In this document: positions 18,586 through 28,708 of the stretch, in pieces | Position numbering within the stretch: the first letter of the stretch is position 1 | Layout: the number at the start of each line of letters is the position of its first letter | NCBI RefSeq assembly: GCF_002113025.1 | Contig: NZ_NEJH01000004.1 | Span: forward strand, 62,001 to 126,000 | Origin: Pseudomonas sp. B28(2017) | GTDB taxonomy: Bacteria; Pseudomonadota; Gammaproteobacteria; Pseudomonadales; Pseudomonadaceae | Length of the DNA stretch: 64,000 nt | Direction of reading: 5' to 3' | Position numbers and translations under genes: made by a program | Notes under the pieces: model-generated | What the model saw: the letters and a program-made list of their open reading frames with translations, nothing else | Database searches by the model: none | Told to the model about the DNA's origin: nothing

Positions 18586-18607
18586 CCCGCAGGCAGGCAC
18601 CTGCGGG
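18586..18607. terminator. Hairpin between converging genes
   Basis: CCCGCAGG, loop CAGGCA, CCTGCGGG, with no T run. It lies between the 63-aa gene and the nucleoside hydrolase stop and may terminate either transcript weakly. Confidence 0.35.
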
Positions 18608-18616
18608 ACATGATGC

Positions 18617-19645
18617 CTATTTCAGACGTGCCAGACGCTCGACCAGCAGGTCGAAGAAGCCCTGGGCATCGCCGCTTTCAACCCAGAAGGCATTTCTTGG
18701 CGCTTTCAAGCCGTCATACCAGTCGACGATGGTTTGTCCAAAAGTCGGTCCTTCGCGGCTGTCGACAACCACGTTGACCGAGCGACCGCTGAACAATTGC
18801 GGCTTGAGCAGGTAAGCGACAACCGTGGCGTCATGCACCGGGCCGCCCGGAATGCCGTAATGCTCCATGTCGCCCTTGATGTATTCATTGAGAATGTCGC
18901 CCACCAACCGGCCGGCATTGTTGTTCAGTGCCGCAATCTGTTTCAGGCGCGCTTCACTGGTGAGGATCTTGTGGGTCACATCCAGCGGCAGGTAGGTCAG
19001 TTTCACACCACTCTTGAGCACCACTTCGGCGGCATGCGGATCGGCGAACAGGTTGAACTCGGCTACCGGCGTGATGTTGCCGCCATTGAAGTGCGCACCG
19101 CCCATGACCACTACTTCCTTGATCCCCTGGACAATACCCGGCTCCTGGATCAGCGCCAGGGCCAGATTTGTCTGCGGGCCAAGCATGGCGATAGTGATGC
19201 TGTGGGGCCTGGCCGATTTAAGGGTATCAATCAGATAAGTGATGGCGCTGCCCTGGGCCAGGCCCTGCCTGGGCTCATGCACGGCAATGCCCGACAACCC
19301 TTCCTTGCCATGAATGTCCTCGGCGTAGATGGGGGTACGCATCAGGGGCTTCGGCGCCCCCGCATAGACCGGCACCTCTTCGCGCCCCGCCCACTCCCGG
19401 GCCAATCGCGCATTGCGCGAAGTCTTGTCCAGGCGAACGTTGCCCGCAACGGTGGTCAATGCCCGAACATTCAGCTCGTCCGGCGATGCCAGGGCGAACA
19501 ACAAGGCAACGATATCGTCAGCCCCCGGATCGGTGTCGATGATCAAATCAATCTTTTGTGCCGCCTGGGCGTTCGTTGCGGTAATCAGGGACAAAATCAG
19601 CAGACTCCGGAGCAGTTGGTGCAGTTTCTGAGCATAGCGATACAT
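18617..19645 (-). CDS. Exported nucleoside hydrolase (IUNH family)
   Basis: 342 aa. A signal peptide (LLRSLLILSLITATNAQAAQ) is followed by the calcium-binding nucleoside hydrolase motif KIDLIIDTDPGADDIVALLF; downstream are TNLALALIQEP, VVMGGAHFNGGNITPVAEFN and HDATVVAYLL. The enzyme would split ribonucleosides to base plus ribose in the periplasm, supplying the RbsB transporter encoded in the same operon. The start at 19645 follows AAGGAG; an upstream Met (19663) would lengthen the signal. Last gene of the rbs cluster. Confidence 0.88.
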   Translation of the reverse strand: MYRYAQKLHQLLRSLLILSLITATNAQAAQKIDLIIDTDPGADDIVALLFALASPDELNVRALTTVAGNVRLDKTSRNARLAREWAGREEVPVYAGAPKPLMRTPIYAEDIHGKEGLSGIAVHEPRQGLAQGSAITYLIDTLKSARPHSITIAMLGPQTNLALALIQEPGIVQGIKEVVVMGGAHFNGGNITPVAEFNLFADPHAAEVVLKSGVKLTYLPLDVTHKILTSEARLKQIAALNNNAGRLVGDILNEYIKGDMEHYGIPGGPVHDATVVAYLLKPQLFSGRSVNVVVDSREGPTFGQTIVDWYDGLKAPRNAFWVESGDAQGFFDLLVERLARLK

Positions 19646-19688
19646 GGCGCACTCCTTGCGCATGGAACATCAAAACGCGGGCAGCCCG

Positions 19689-20093
19689 TCAAAACGTAAC
19701 CCCGGCGACCAGTACGATGTTGCAGTACGGCTGGCACTCGCCCGTACGAACAATCGCCCTTGCCTGCCGACTCAGGACCTTGAACTGGTCATGGGTGAGC
19801 ACCTCACGCCGCCCCAATGCGCCTTCGCCGTTCAGTTCATCCAGCGTAATCAGGGGCGACGGCTTTTTATCGAAGATTTCCTGCGCCAGTACGTGGCTTT
19901 CGACTTGCATCTCAGTGAGCACCACCTTCAAGGTGCTGACAAAGTCCGGAATGCCATGGGTCAAGGCCAGGTCGATCAATTCAACGCCTGGAGGAACCGG
20001 CAGCCCCGCATCCCCGATGACGACCCTGTCGCCATGCCCCAATGAGGCGATCAGCCGCGACAGCGCAACGTTGAGCAGTGGAGTCTTTTTCAT
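19689..20093 (-). CDS. rbsD: D-ribose pyranase
   Basis: 134 aa, interconverting ribopyranose and ribofuranose before phosphorylation. Recognised by [28 protein letters not shown] (catalytic His/Asp area) and the C-terminal [18 protein letters not shown]. Its ATG overlaps the rbsK stop by 4 bp. Confidence 0.95.
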   Translation of the reverse strand: MKKTPLLNVALSRLIASLGHGDRVVIGDAGLPVPPGVELIDLALTHGIPDFVSTLKVVLTEMQVESHVLAQEIFDKKPSPLITLDELNGEGALGRREVLTHDQFKVLSRQARAIVRTGECQPYCNIVLVAGVTF

Positions 20094-21007
20094 GATGTTT
20101 TAAACGCCTGCACTTCGCTCAAGACGGGAATCGAAGGTTGCGCGCCGGCACGGGTGACCGACAGCGCGGCGGCCACCTGTCCGAAGCGGATCGCCTGCGC
20201 CTCATCTTTACCCGCAGCCAACGCCGCTGCGAAACCGCCCACGAACGTATCGCCCGCCGCCGTGGTATCGACAGCCTTTACGGCGGGTGCGGGGAAATGT
20301 TCGAAGCGTTGGCCATCGGCAAACAGCGAACCTTGCGCACCGAGGGTGATGATCACCTTGCCGGCACCCAGGGCAATCAGGCGGGTTGCCGCCACTTGCG
20401 CAGTCTCCAGGGAGTCGACCGCCAGACCACTCAGGGCCGACGCTTCGCTCTCGTTGGGGATCAGGTAGTCGATAGACGCGTACCAGTCCGATGGCAGCGG
20501 ACGGCTGACCGGTGCCGGGTTGAGGATAACCGTCTTGCCCAGCTCGCGGCCGCGCTTGAGCGCATGGCCAACAGACATATCGGGCACTTCCAGCTGACAG
20601 ATGAGTACGTCCGCCGCCTGTATCACCGAATCAAAACGGTCAATAGCTTCAGCGGTCAATGCACCGTTGGCACCGGGGACGATCACGATGGCGTTCTGAC
20701 TGCTGTCGTCGACCACAATCAACGCCACGCCGCTGGAACCGTCGACGGTGCTGACCGCCTGACAATCGATCTGCTCGGCCAATAGCGCCCCGCGCAGCGC
20801 CTCACCATAAGCGTCATTGCCCACGCACCCGATCATCGACACCTCGGCTCCCAGCCGCGCGGCAGCCACGGCCTGATTGGCGCCCTTGCCGCCGGAGACT
20901 GTGGCAAACGATTGACCAATCAGCGTTTCACCGCCCTTGGGCAAGCGCGGCGCCCGAGTCACCAGGTCCATGTTCAAACTGCCCATTACCACTACTTTTG
21001 CTGGCAT
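20090..21007 (-). CDS. rbsK: Ribokinase
   Basis: 305-aa PfkB-family kinase making ribose-5-phosphate. [25 protein letters not shown] at the N-terminus, [15 protein letters not shown] (first PfkB signature) and [19 protein letters not shown] (second, with the catalytic Asp in AAGD). Cytoplasmic. Coupled to rbsD by a 4-bp overlap and separated from rbsR by 91 bp that hold a short tandem repeat. Confidence 0.95.
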   Translation of the reverse strand: MPAKVVVMGSLNMDLVTRAPRLPKGGETLIGQSFATVSGGKGANQAVAAARLGAEVSMIGCVGNDAYGEALRGALLAEQIDCQAVSTVDGSSGVALIVVDDSSQNAIVIVPGANGALTAEAIDRFDSVIQAADVLICQLEVPDMSVGHALKRGRELGKTVILNPAPVSRPLPSDWYASIDYLIPNESEASALSGLAVDSLETAQVAATRLIALGAGKVIITLGAQGSLFADGQRFEHFPAPAVKAVDTTAAGDTFVGGFAAALAAGKDEAQAIRFGQVAAALSVTRAGAQPSIPVLSEVQAFKTS

Positions 21008-21060
21008 ACATTGCTACTCATCGATTCTGTTTCGGCGGCGCTGTTGGTTCAGCGGCTTTG

Positions 21061-21105
21061 TGTTTTCAACGGTTCTCTGTTTTCAACGGCTCTCTGTTTC
21101 AACGG
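21061..21105. repeat. 17-bp tandem repeat between rbsR and rbsK
   Basis: TGTTTTCAACGGTTCTC, then TGTTTTCAACGGCTCTC, then a partial TGTTTCAACGG. The third copy overlaps the rbsR stop codon. Probably slippage in the intercistronic spacer; no protein role is visible. Confidence 0.7.
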
Positions 21106-22118
21106 AATTGGGCAAACACGCCGGCCAGCGGCGCCGTCGACTCACGTATGACAATACTCGGCGTCACAATCCGCTGATCGGTCATCAGGTCCGGCGTGGC
21201 AATTCGCCGTAAAAGCACTTCGGCGGCCATTTCGCCGAGTTGCAGGATCGATTGCCCGACCGTGGTCAACGACGGGTAGACATAACGACTCATCTGGATA
21301 TCGTCGAAGCCGATCACCGACAACTCGCTCGGTACGCGAATATTGCGCTCGGCGGCGGCCCGCAGCACGCCGATGCCGATCATGTCGTTGGCCGCAAAAA
21401 TGGCGCTAGGCGGATTGCTTTCCAGCAAAACCGCGGCAGCGCTGTAGCCGCCAGTGCTGGTGAAATCGCTTTCCAGCATGCGCCCGGAAGAGACTTCGAC
21501 GCCCGCCTCCTTCAAGGCTCGGCGATAACCCGCCAGACGCATCTGCGCCACACTGGTGTTTTCCGGCCCGCTGATCGTGGCGATATCCCGGTGCCCCAAC
21601 TCCAACAGGTGCCGGGTCGCCAGGTACGCGCCGTATTCATGGTCGATGCGCACCAGGTCCGCATCGACACCGTCCAGTCCGCGGTCGACGATCACCATGG
21701 GTGTGCGGACGCCTTTCAGGCCTTGTGCCAGGCCACTGTCACCGCCGGCCGAGGCGACAATCAGGCCGTCGATGCGTTTTTCCAGCAGCACACGCAGGTA
21801 GCTGCGCTGTTTGTCCGGATTGTCGTCGGAATTGCACAGGATGACGCAGTAACCATTTCGCTCGCAGTAATCCTCGATACCCCTGGCCAGTTCGGCGAAA
21901 TACGGGTTGAGGCTGTTGGGGACCAACAGGCCGATGGTCGCCGTGGTTTTGGCCTTGAGTGAACGGGCCACGGCACTGGGAACGTAGTCGAGGGTCTTGA
22001 TCGCCGCCTCGACCTTGATCCGCACCTCTTCACTGACCGGACGGGTCTTGTTCACCACATGGGAAACCGTGGTGTAGGAAATGCCCGCCAGGGCTGCCAC
22101 ATCTTTGATAGTCGCCAT
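21099..22118 (-). CDS. rbsR: LacI-family ribose operon repressor
   Basis: 339 aa. N-terminal helix-turn-helix (MATIKDVAALAGISYTTVSH, then VSEEVRIKVEAAIKTL with the hinge YVPSAVARSLK) and a periplasmic-binding-like sugar domain (IGLLVPNSLNPYFAELARGIEDYC, VIGFDDIQMSRYVYPSLTTV). It sits inside the operon between rbsC and rbsK. Expected to bind ribose or a ribose phosphate and to release the palindrome upstream of rbsB. Confidence 0.93.
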   Translation of the reverse strand: MATIKDVAALAGISYTTVSHVVNKTRPVSEEVRIKVEAAIKTLDYVPSAVARSLKAKTTATIGLLVPNSLNPYFAELARGIEDYCERNGYCVILCNSDDNPDKQRSYLRVLLEKRIDGLIVASAGGDSGLAQGLKGVRTPMVIVDRGLDGVDADLVRIDHEYGAYLATRHLLELGHRDIATISGPENTSVAQMRLAGYRRALKEAGVEVSSGRMLESDFTSTGGYSAAAVLLESNPPSAIFAANDMIGIGVLRAAAERNIRVPSELSVIGFDDIQMSRYVYPSLTTVGQSILQLGEMAAEVLLRRIATPDLMTDQRIVTPSIVIRESTAPLAGVFAQFR

Positions 22119-22121
22119 GAC

Positions 22122-23099
22122 TCAGGTCCGCCGGCTTGCGCGTTGACTGCGATAAGTGTCCAGCACAACCGCCACCACAATCACCGCGCCGGTAATGATG
22201 CGCTTGGTCGGCTCGGTTGCCCCGATCTGCGCCAGCCCCGCGGCCAGTACGGAAATGATCAGAACGCCAAAAAACGTGCTGATCACCGAGCCGCGGCCGC
22301 CCATCAGGCTGGTCCCGCCGATCACGACAGCCGCGATCACTTGCAACTCAAGACCGGAGCCTGCGTTCGGGTCCGCGGCTTCCAGGCGAGAAATCTGGAA
22401 CAACGCAGCAATACCGGCCAGCAACCCCATCAGGCTGAAGACCAGGATTTTATAGGGTTTTGGATTGATCCCTGCCAACCGCACGGCCTCTTCGTTGGTG
22501 CCGATACCGATCAGGTAGCGACCGAACACCGTACGGGTCAACACGGCCTGAGCGATGAAAATGATCAGCAACGCAATGATGAACGACGGCGAAATGCCAA
22601 AGGCGATCGGGTTGGATAACCAGGCGAACGCATCGCCGATGTAGGCCGTACGCGAACCGGTCATCTGATACGCCAACCCGCGAGCCATTTCCAACACGCC
22701 CAGGGACACGATGAACGACGGTATCCGCCACGCCACCGTGATCGAGCCGGTGATGGTACCGGCGAGCGCCGCGATGGCCATGCCCAGCAGCGCCGCCGGC
22801 AGAACGCCCCAACCCCAGCCGAGAATCGCCACGCTCACGGTCGAGGCTGCCAGCGCCAGCACCGAGCCTACCGACAGGTCGATGCCACCGATGATCAACA
22901 CGAAGGTCATGCCGACCGCCAGCACCATCAGGTCCGGAATCTGGTTCGCCAGGGTGCTGAAAGTATCGTACGAGAGGAAATGACTGCTCAGCACTGAGAA
23001 CAGCACGATCATCGCCAACAAGGCCCCCGCCAGGCCCAGATAAGTGCCCAGTCCGTAGAAGTTGCCATTGCGTTTGCCGGCGAAAGAAGCGGTATTCAT
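22122..23099 (-). CDS. rbsC: Ribose ABC transporter permease
   Basis: 325 aa, about eight to ten hydrophobic helices, with the RbsC/AraH family features VLIIGGIDLSVGSVLALAAS and the cytoplasmic loop GIGTNEEAVRLAGINPKPYK that contacts the ATPase. Translation is coupled to rbsA by a 4-bp overlap and rbsR follows after 3 bp. Confidence 0.95.
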   Translation of the reverse strand: MNTASFAGKRNGNFYGLGTYLGLAGALLAMIVLFSVLSSHFLSYDTFSTLANQIPDLMVLAVGMTFVLIIGGIDLSVGSVLALAASTVSVAILGWGWGVLPAALLGMAIAALAGTITGSITVAWRIPSFIVSLGVLEMARGLAYQMTGSRTAYIGDAFAWLSNPIAFGISPSFIIALLIIFIAQAVLTRTVFGRYLIGIGTNEEAVRLAGINPKPYKILVFSLMGLLAGIAALFQISRLEAADPNAGSGLELQVIAAVVIGGTSLMGGRGSVISTFFGVLIISVLAAGLAQIGATEPTKRIITGAVIVVAVVLDTYRSQRASRRT

Positions 23100-24649
23100 G
23101 GAAGATCCCTAGGCGCGGCTTCAAAGAGCTGCGCATCACGTTTTTGGTAGCCGGCGAAAGCCGCGGCAAGCAACTCATCCTGAGTCCAGCTATCGCGATC
23201 GAATGTATCGATCAGGCTTCCTGCCGACAGCACACCGATCCGGTCGCAGATCAGCATCAGCTCGCGCAAATCGCTGGAGACCACCACCAGCGCCTTGCCC
23301 TGGCGGGTCAACTCACCGAGCAGGTTGTAGATATCGAACTTGGCACCGACGTCGATGCCTCGGGTCGGCTCGTCGAACAGCAGCACCGAACAGTCGCGCT
23401 CCAGCCAACGACCGATGACCACTTTCTGCTGATTGCCGCCGGACAGCTCGGACACCAGCTGTGCCGGACCGGAGCTGCGAATGCGCATGGCGTCAATCTG
23501 ACGCTGGGCCAGGGCACTTTCCTTGTCGTTGTCGACAAAGCCCGCGCCGGAGATGCCGGGCATGTTGCCCAAGGCGATATTGGCGCCAATCGACTGCGTC
23601 AACAAAAGGCCTTCGCCCTTGCGATCCTCAGTGATCAACGCGATGCCATGCCCGACGGCATCCACTGGCGAACGGATGCTGACGACTTGCGCCGGCGCGC
23701 CCAAGGCGATCGTGCCGCTGTCGGCGGTATCAGCACCGAAGATCAGACGCAGCAACTCGGTGCGTCCCGCGCCGATCAAACCGGAAATGCCGAAAATCTC
23801 ACCGGCACGGACTTCGAACGACACGTCGTGAACCTTGTCGGCACGGGACAGGCCCTTGACCGTCAACACCGGAGCGCCGATCTTGCGCACGCCCATATCG
23901 ATGTGTTCGCCGAGCTCGCGCCCGACCATCAAGGTGACCAGTTGCTCGCTGTTGTAGTTGGCCATCGGCTCGACACAGACCAGGTTGCCATCGCGTAGCA
24001 CGGCAATGCGCTGCGCGACCCGCGCCAACTCTTCGAGGCGATGGGAGATGTAGATGATCGATACGCCGCGAGCCTGCAGTCGGGTGATCTGCTCGAACAG
24101 CATTTCAACCTCGCGCGCAGTGAGCATCGCCGTTGGCTCATCGAGAATCAGCACCTGACAATCGCCAATCAGGTTGCGGGCGATCTCGACCATTTGCTGG
24201 TGGCCGATGCCCAGTTCACCGACCAGGGTGTCCGGGTCAATGGTGTCGAGCCCGACCTGAGCCATGGCCTCGATGGCAGCCTTGCGTAACTGCTTGCGCC
24301 TGATCCAGCCGCCGTTGCCGGGCAGATTGTGGAGAAACAGGTTCTCCGCCACCGACAAGGTCGGCAGCAGGTTGAGTTCCTGCATGACCATGCGGATACC
24401 CAGCTCTTCAGCCTCAGCGCGGCTACCCGGGCGATAGTCCTGCCCTTGAAACTGCATCTGACCGGTGGTCGGTGTGACCAGCCCGCCAATAATCTTCGAA
24501 AGCGTGCTTTTGCCTGCGCCGTTCTCGCCGGTCAACGCCAGCACTTCGCCGCGCATGAGCGTCAGGTCGATGCCGGTCAGAACCGGTTGGGCGTAGGTCT
24601 TGCCGATACCGCTGACCGAGAGGACAGCGTTCATAGCGCAAGCGGACAT
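23096..24649 (-). CDS. rbsA: Ribose ABC transporter ATP-binding protein
   Basis: 517 aa with two fused ABC cassettes. First: Walker A GENGAGKSTLSKIIGG, signature-like IGHQQMVEIARNL, Walker B QVLILDEPTA. Second: ISGLIGAGRTELLRLIFG (degenerate Walker A), signature LSGGNQQKVVIGRWL and LLFDEPTRGIDVG. The start at 24649 has GGAGAG five bases upstream; Met 24670 is an alternative. Confidence 0.95.
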   Translation of the reverse strand: MSACAMNAVLSVSGIGKTYAQPVLTGIDLTLMRGEVLALTGENGAGKSTLSKIIGGLVTPTTGQMQFQGQDYRPGSRAEAEELGIRMVMQELNLLPTLSVAENLFLHNLPGNGGWIRRKQLRKAAIEAMAQVGLDTIDPDTLVGELGIGHQQMVEIARNLIGDCQVLILDEPTAMLTAREVEMLFEQITRLQARGVSIIYISHRLEELARVAQRIAVLRDGNLVCVEPMANYNSEQLVTLMVGRELGEHIDMGVRKIGAPVLTVKGLSRADKVHDVSFEVRAGEIFGISGLIGAGRTELLRLIFGADTADSGTIALGAPAQVVSIRSPVDAVGHGIALITEDRKGEGLLLTQSIGANIALGNMPGISGAGFVDNDKESALAQRQIDAMRIRSSGPAQLVSELSGGNQQKVVIGRWLERDCSVLLFDEPTRGIDVGAKFDIYNLLGELTRQGKALVVVSSDLRELMLICDRIGVLSAGSLIDTFDRDSWTQDELLAAAFAGYQKRDAQLFEAAPRDLP

Positions 24650-24704
24650 AAAAACTCTCCATGCGCTCATCCCGCTGGACGAGCGCCATTGCGTCGCCAG
24701 AAGG

Positions 24705-25661
24705 CTACTTGGTGACCAGTTCTACCGGCGTTTCGATCACGCCATTGGCGCCGCCGTCGACCTTATCGCCCTTGAGAATTCTCAATGCCGTCTCGATGCC
24801 GAACACTGCTTGCCTGGCCGCAAACTGGTCTGCCGTGGCCAGCACACGACCATCCTTGAGCATTGGCTGGATGGCGTTGATGTTGTCGTAGCCGACCACT
24901 TGTACCTTGCCGGTCTTGCCAGCGGCGCGCACCGCAGACACCGCACCGACCGCCATGCTGTCGTTGCCGGCCAACAGGGCCTTGGTTTGCGGGTATTCAC
25001 TGAGAATCGACGCGGCCACCTTGTTACCTTTGTCGATCTCCCAGTCACCGGATTGCAGGGACACGACCTTGATCTGCGACGCCTCCATCGCATCCTTGAA
25101 ACCCAGGGTCCGCTGCTGGGCATTGGTGGTGGTGGACACACCTTCGATGATGCCGACTTCGTCACCGGCCTTCAGCTGCTTGGCCAGGTAATCGCCCACC
25201 AGTCGTGCGCCCTTGCGGTTGTCCGGGCCTACGAACGGAACGTTGATGTTTTTGCTTTTGACGACGGAGGGGTCCAGCTGGTTATCGATGTTGATCACGG
25301 TGATGCCGGCATCGATGGCTTTCTTGATCACCGGAACCATGGCTTTGGAGTCTGCCGGCGCAATGACCAGTGCATTGACCTTGGCCAGGATCATTTGCTC
25401 GACGATGCGCGTCTGGCCTGCGGTGTCGGTTTCATCCTTGATGCCGTTGGAGATGAGCTCGAATTCGCCGGAGTGATCCTTCTGGTAGGCCTTGGCGCCG
25501 TCCTCCATCGTCAGGAAGAACTCGTTGGCCAGGGACTTCATGACCAGTGCGACTTTCGGCTTTTCAGCGGTTTCGGCAAAAGCCGAAGAGACAGGCAGTG
25601 CGGCGGATGCGGCAGCCAGCATAGCGACAGCGAGAAGACGTCCAGCGAATGGCAGCTTCAT
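24705..25661 (-). CDS. rbsB: Ribose ABC transporter periplasmic binding protein
   Basis: 318 aa, signal peptide MKLPFAGRLLAVAMLAAASA ending SSAFA, then a type 1 periplasmic binding fold (KVALVMKSLANEFFLTMEDG, NALVIAPADSKAMVPVIKKA, VGYDNINAIQPMLKDG). It delivers sugar to RbsAC. First gene of the operon; GGAGTG precedes the ATG, and a perfect palindrome lies about 90 bp upstream. Confidence 0.95.
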   Translation of the reverse strand: MKLPFAGRLLAVAMLAAASAALPVSSAFAETAEKPKVALVMKSLANEFFLTMEDGAKAYQKDHSGEFELISNGIKDETDTAGQTRIVEQMILAKVNALVIAPADSKAMVPVIKKAIDAGITVINIDNQLDPSVVKSKNINVPFVGPDNRKGARLVGDYLAKQLKAGDEVGIIEGVSTTTNAQQRTLGFKDAMEASQIKVVSLQSGDWEIDKGNKVAASILSEYPQTKALLAGNDSMAVGAVSAVRAAGKTGKVQVVGYDNINAIQPMLKDGRVLATADQFAARQAVFGIETALRILKGDKVDGGANGVIETPVELVTK

Positions 25662-25752
25662 GGGTTCACTCCGATCTTATGATTATTGTGAGCAACGCTT
25701 GCGCTGGCGTAAGCTTCACGACCCACCGTGATGAATAGTCATCATTGGAGCC

Positions 25753-25768
25753 GCGCAAACGTTTGCGC
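25753..25768. promoter_or_regulatory. Probable RbsR operator
   Basis: Perfect 16-bp palindrome GCGCAAACGTTTGCGC with a central CG, the usual form of a LacI-family site. It lies 92 bp upstream of rbsB. A partial second match (GCAACGCTTGCGCT) lies nearer to rbsB at about 25692-25705. Confidence 0.75.
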
Positions 25769-25855
25769 TAACAGAACTATGCGAACCCTGCCTCTAATTG
25801 TCAACGACCCGAAAAATGCTTTCAGAGATGTTCTGCGAAAAAAACGGCATTCAGC

Positions 25856-26314
25856 TCATGCCGTGGTGTTGACCACCGATCCCGTGCCGGAACCCTTGGT
25901 CAGCTCTTTGATCAGACTCGCACTCACTTGCAGGATGGCACCGTTGGTTTCGGCAACCTGCCCCTGAATGGCCGCTACCGCGGTGGTCCTGGCTTGCGGA
26001 GTCGGATAGGACGCCGCCTGGGCCTGCGCCAGTTGCTGCTGTTGCTCACGCAATTGCTGCTGCAGCTCCTTCAGGCGTTTAAGCAACACCTTCACCGCAA
26101 CGCTGGTGTTATCACTCGTTTCCGTTTCGGCCTGTGCGCCGGCACTTTCTCCCAGACCTACCGGGCCCGTTTTAACCTGGGCGCCTCCTTCCTTTGATCC
26201 CAACGCTTGAGCAGCCACATCCTCTGTCGCATCGCCCAAAGCACGAATGGTCGTCGCAGACTTTCCCCCGATGGTGATGCCCGCGGCATTTGGGAAGCCA
26301 ATAGATAACGACAT
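25856..26314 (-). CDS. Coiled-coil protein, possibly FlxA-like
   Basis: 152 aa without signal or membrane helix. Gly/Ala-rich first third (MSLSIGFPNAAGITIGGKSA), then a strong Gln/Leu coiled coil (residues about 75-103, KRLKELQQQLREQQQQLAQA) and a helical C-terminus. The composition resembles FlxA-like proteins, but this is a tentative match. AGGAG five bases before the ATG supports the start. It diverges from the asparaginase gene, with paired operators between. Confidence 0.6.
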   Translation of the reverse strand: MSLSIGFPNAAGITIGGKSATTIRALGDATEDVAAQALGSKEGGAQVKTGPVGLGESAGAQAETETSDNTSVAVKVLLKRLKELQQQLREQQQQLAQAQAASYPTPQARTTAVAAIQGQVAETNGAILQVSASLIKELTKGSGTGSVVNTTA

Positions 26315-26423
26315 GTGAACTCCTGCAGAAAAAGATCCCTTGAAGGAGCATCGACCGACACACGCGTTTCTTGAGTCATTAACGACGATTCGATGCGTTG
26401 AAATCTTAAACATGACTGCCATC

Positions 26424-26474
26424 CGTTTCGGAGAGCCGAACGTAAAAACCAAACATGTTCGGCAATCCGAACAT
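26424..26474. promoter_or_regulatory. Two tandem inverted repeats, candidate operators
   Basis: ATGTTCGG-CAAT-CCGAACAT (26455-26474) is perfect. CGTTTCGG-AGAG-CCGAACG (26424-26442) has the same half-site (TTCGG/CCGAA) and spacer length. Their centres are 31 bp apart, about three helical turns, in the 350-bp region between the divergent coiled-coil and asparaginase genes. The binding protein is unknown. Confidence 0.6.
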
Positions 26475-26652
26475 CCAGACTCGAAACCACATCGAACACA
26501 AACAGAAATACCGTTAAAAATCATTAAGTTACGAGTGCTTTTCGATTCAAGGTATTGCTGGTACAGATCCTGCTCTTCTCCTCGCACCCCAGCGTTCAGA
26601 TTCGCCTGGGGCGCATCTAGATGAACTTGCATCAGCACCGCCTCACAACTAG

Positions 26653-27753
<1,101 letters not shown>

Positions 27754-27931
27754 TTCGCCCTCGCCCGACCGGATCCGGTCGGGCACCACGTGCGCCATTC
27801 GCCAATCCTGGCGAGTGGCTGCCACTCGATCTGATAAAAAGACTCCCTTCGTCTTACGCCAAACGCAATAAACCGCTGTCAGAGGATTTTCTTGATTTTT
27901 AAGCAGTTGCGAAATTGCCTACAGTTAAATA

Positions 27932-27947
27932 CTGTATGCACGTACAG
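27932..27947. promoter_or_regulatory. LexA (SOS) box before DUF1654 gene
   Basis: CTGTATGCACGTACAG fits the gammaproteobacterial LexA consensus CTGT-N8-ACAG with perfect outer halves. It ends 18 bp before the GTG start, within TTAAATACTGT, so it would overlap the promoter or early transcript. Confidence 0.75.
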
Positions 27948-27965
27948 CTTAATAAGGAAAATTCC

Positions 27966-28205
27966 GTGGACACCACCTCTACCTCTCCCGACACCTATGT
28001 ACGCATGGGCCTGCGCGTTCAGAAAATCATCAACTCTCCCACCGCACAAAAGGCCAGGGCAGCGCTGATCTTCCGCCTTCCTGATGAGCCGGTGGATGAA
28101 TGGGAACGCTTGCTGGAAGAAATCGACGAGAACGACAACGTCACCCTCGCCTATCGCGACGATGGCGGCGTGCAGATTTTCTGGGTTGTGCCGAAGGAAG
28201 ATTGA
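27966..28205 (+). CDS. DUF1654-family protein, predicted SOS gene
   Basis: 79 aa: MDTTSTSPDTYVRMGLRVQK, IINSPTAQKARAALIFRLPD, EWERLLEEIDENDNVTLAYR, then DGGVQIFWVVPKED. This is the Pseudomonas DUF1654 pattern; function is unknown. GTG at 27966 is chosen because AAGGAAAATTCC lies just upstream; an earlier ATG (27915) would put the LexA box inside the gene. The remnant endonuclease I gene follows by 4 bp and may once have been cotranscribed. Confidence 0.82.
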   Translation: MDTTSTSPDTYVRMGLRVQKIINSPTAQKARAALIFRLPDEPVDEWERLLEEIDENDNVTLAYRDDGGVQIFWVVPKED

Positions 28206-28209
28206 GTCG

Positions 28210-28626
28210 ATGAGTGTCCGCTGGTTTGCTGTGTTGTTTCTGTTTTTTGCCATGGGCGCGAAAGCTCTACGCCCCCCAATCCACAGAGTTTTACTGTGGC
28301 TGCAAGTACACCGACAACCGGGTGAACCTTGCCGCCTGCGGTTATGTGCCACGTAAAAATGCCAAACGCGCATCCCGCATCGAATGGGATGCATATCGTT
28401 CCAGCCTGGCAAATCGGTCATCAACGCCAGTGCTGGCAAGAGGGCGGCCACAAGAACTGCACCCGCCACGACCCGGTTTACCGGAAGGCCGAGGCTGACT
28501 TACACAACCTGGTGCCCAGCATTGGCGAGGTTTATCCAGGAGCGCCAACGCAACCAGCGCGCAGCATGCGTCATGGGGCGCGGCAACGAGTTCGTCGGTA
28601 CGGTAGACATGAAGGCCTGCGGTTGA
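28210..28626 (+). pseudogene. endA: Endonuclease I (EndA-like), multiply disrupted
   Basis: Pieces of a secreted endonuclease I lie in different frames. Signal-like MSVRWFAVLFLFFAMGAK comes first. After a deletion, LYAPQSTEFYCGCKYTDNRV and [18 protein letters not shown] follow. A small insertion shifts the frame before [18 protein letters not shown] (catalytic His region) and [16 protein letters not shown]. Another deletion leads to [20 protein letters not shown] and the end MKACG. At least three lesions, so no active enzyme. Confidence 0.8.
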
Positions 28627-28644
28627 ACCCGGACATATGAAACC

Positions 28645-28680
28645 AAAAAGGCCTCGAAACTGAACACCCGAGGCCTTTTA
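28645..28680. terminator. Bidirectional terminator
   Basis: AAAAAGGCCTCG, loop AAACTGAACACC, CGAGGCCTTTTA, between converging endA remnant and the SPOR lipoprotein gene. Confidence 0.8.
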
Positions 28681-28708
28681 GTTTGTTCAACGTCTGCGCT
28701 ACAGAATG

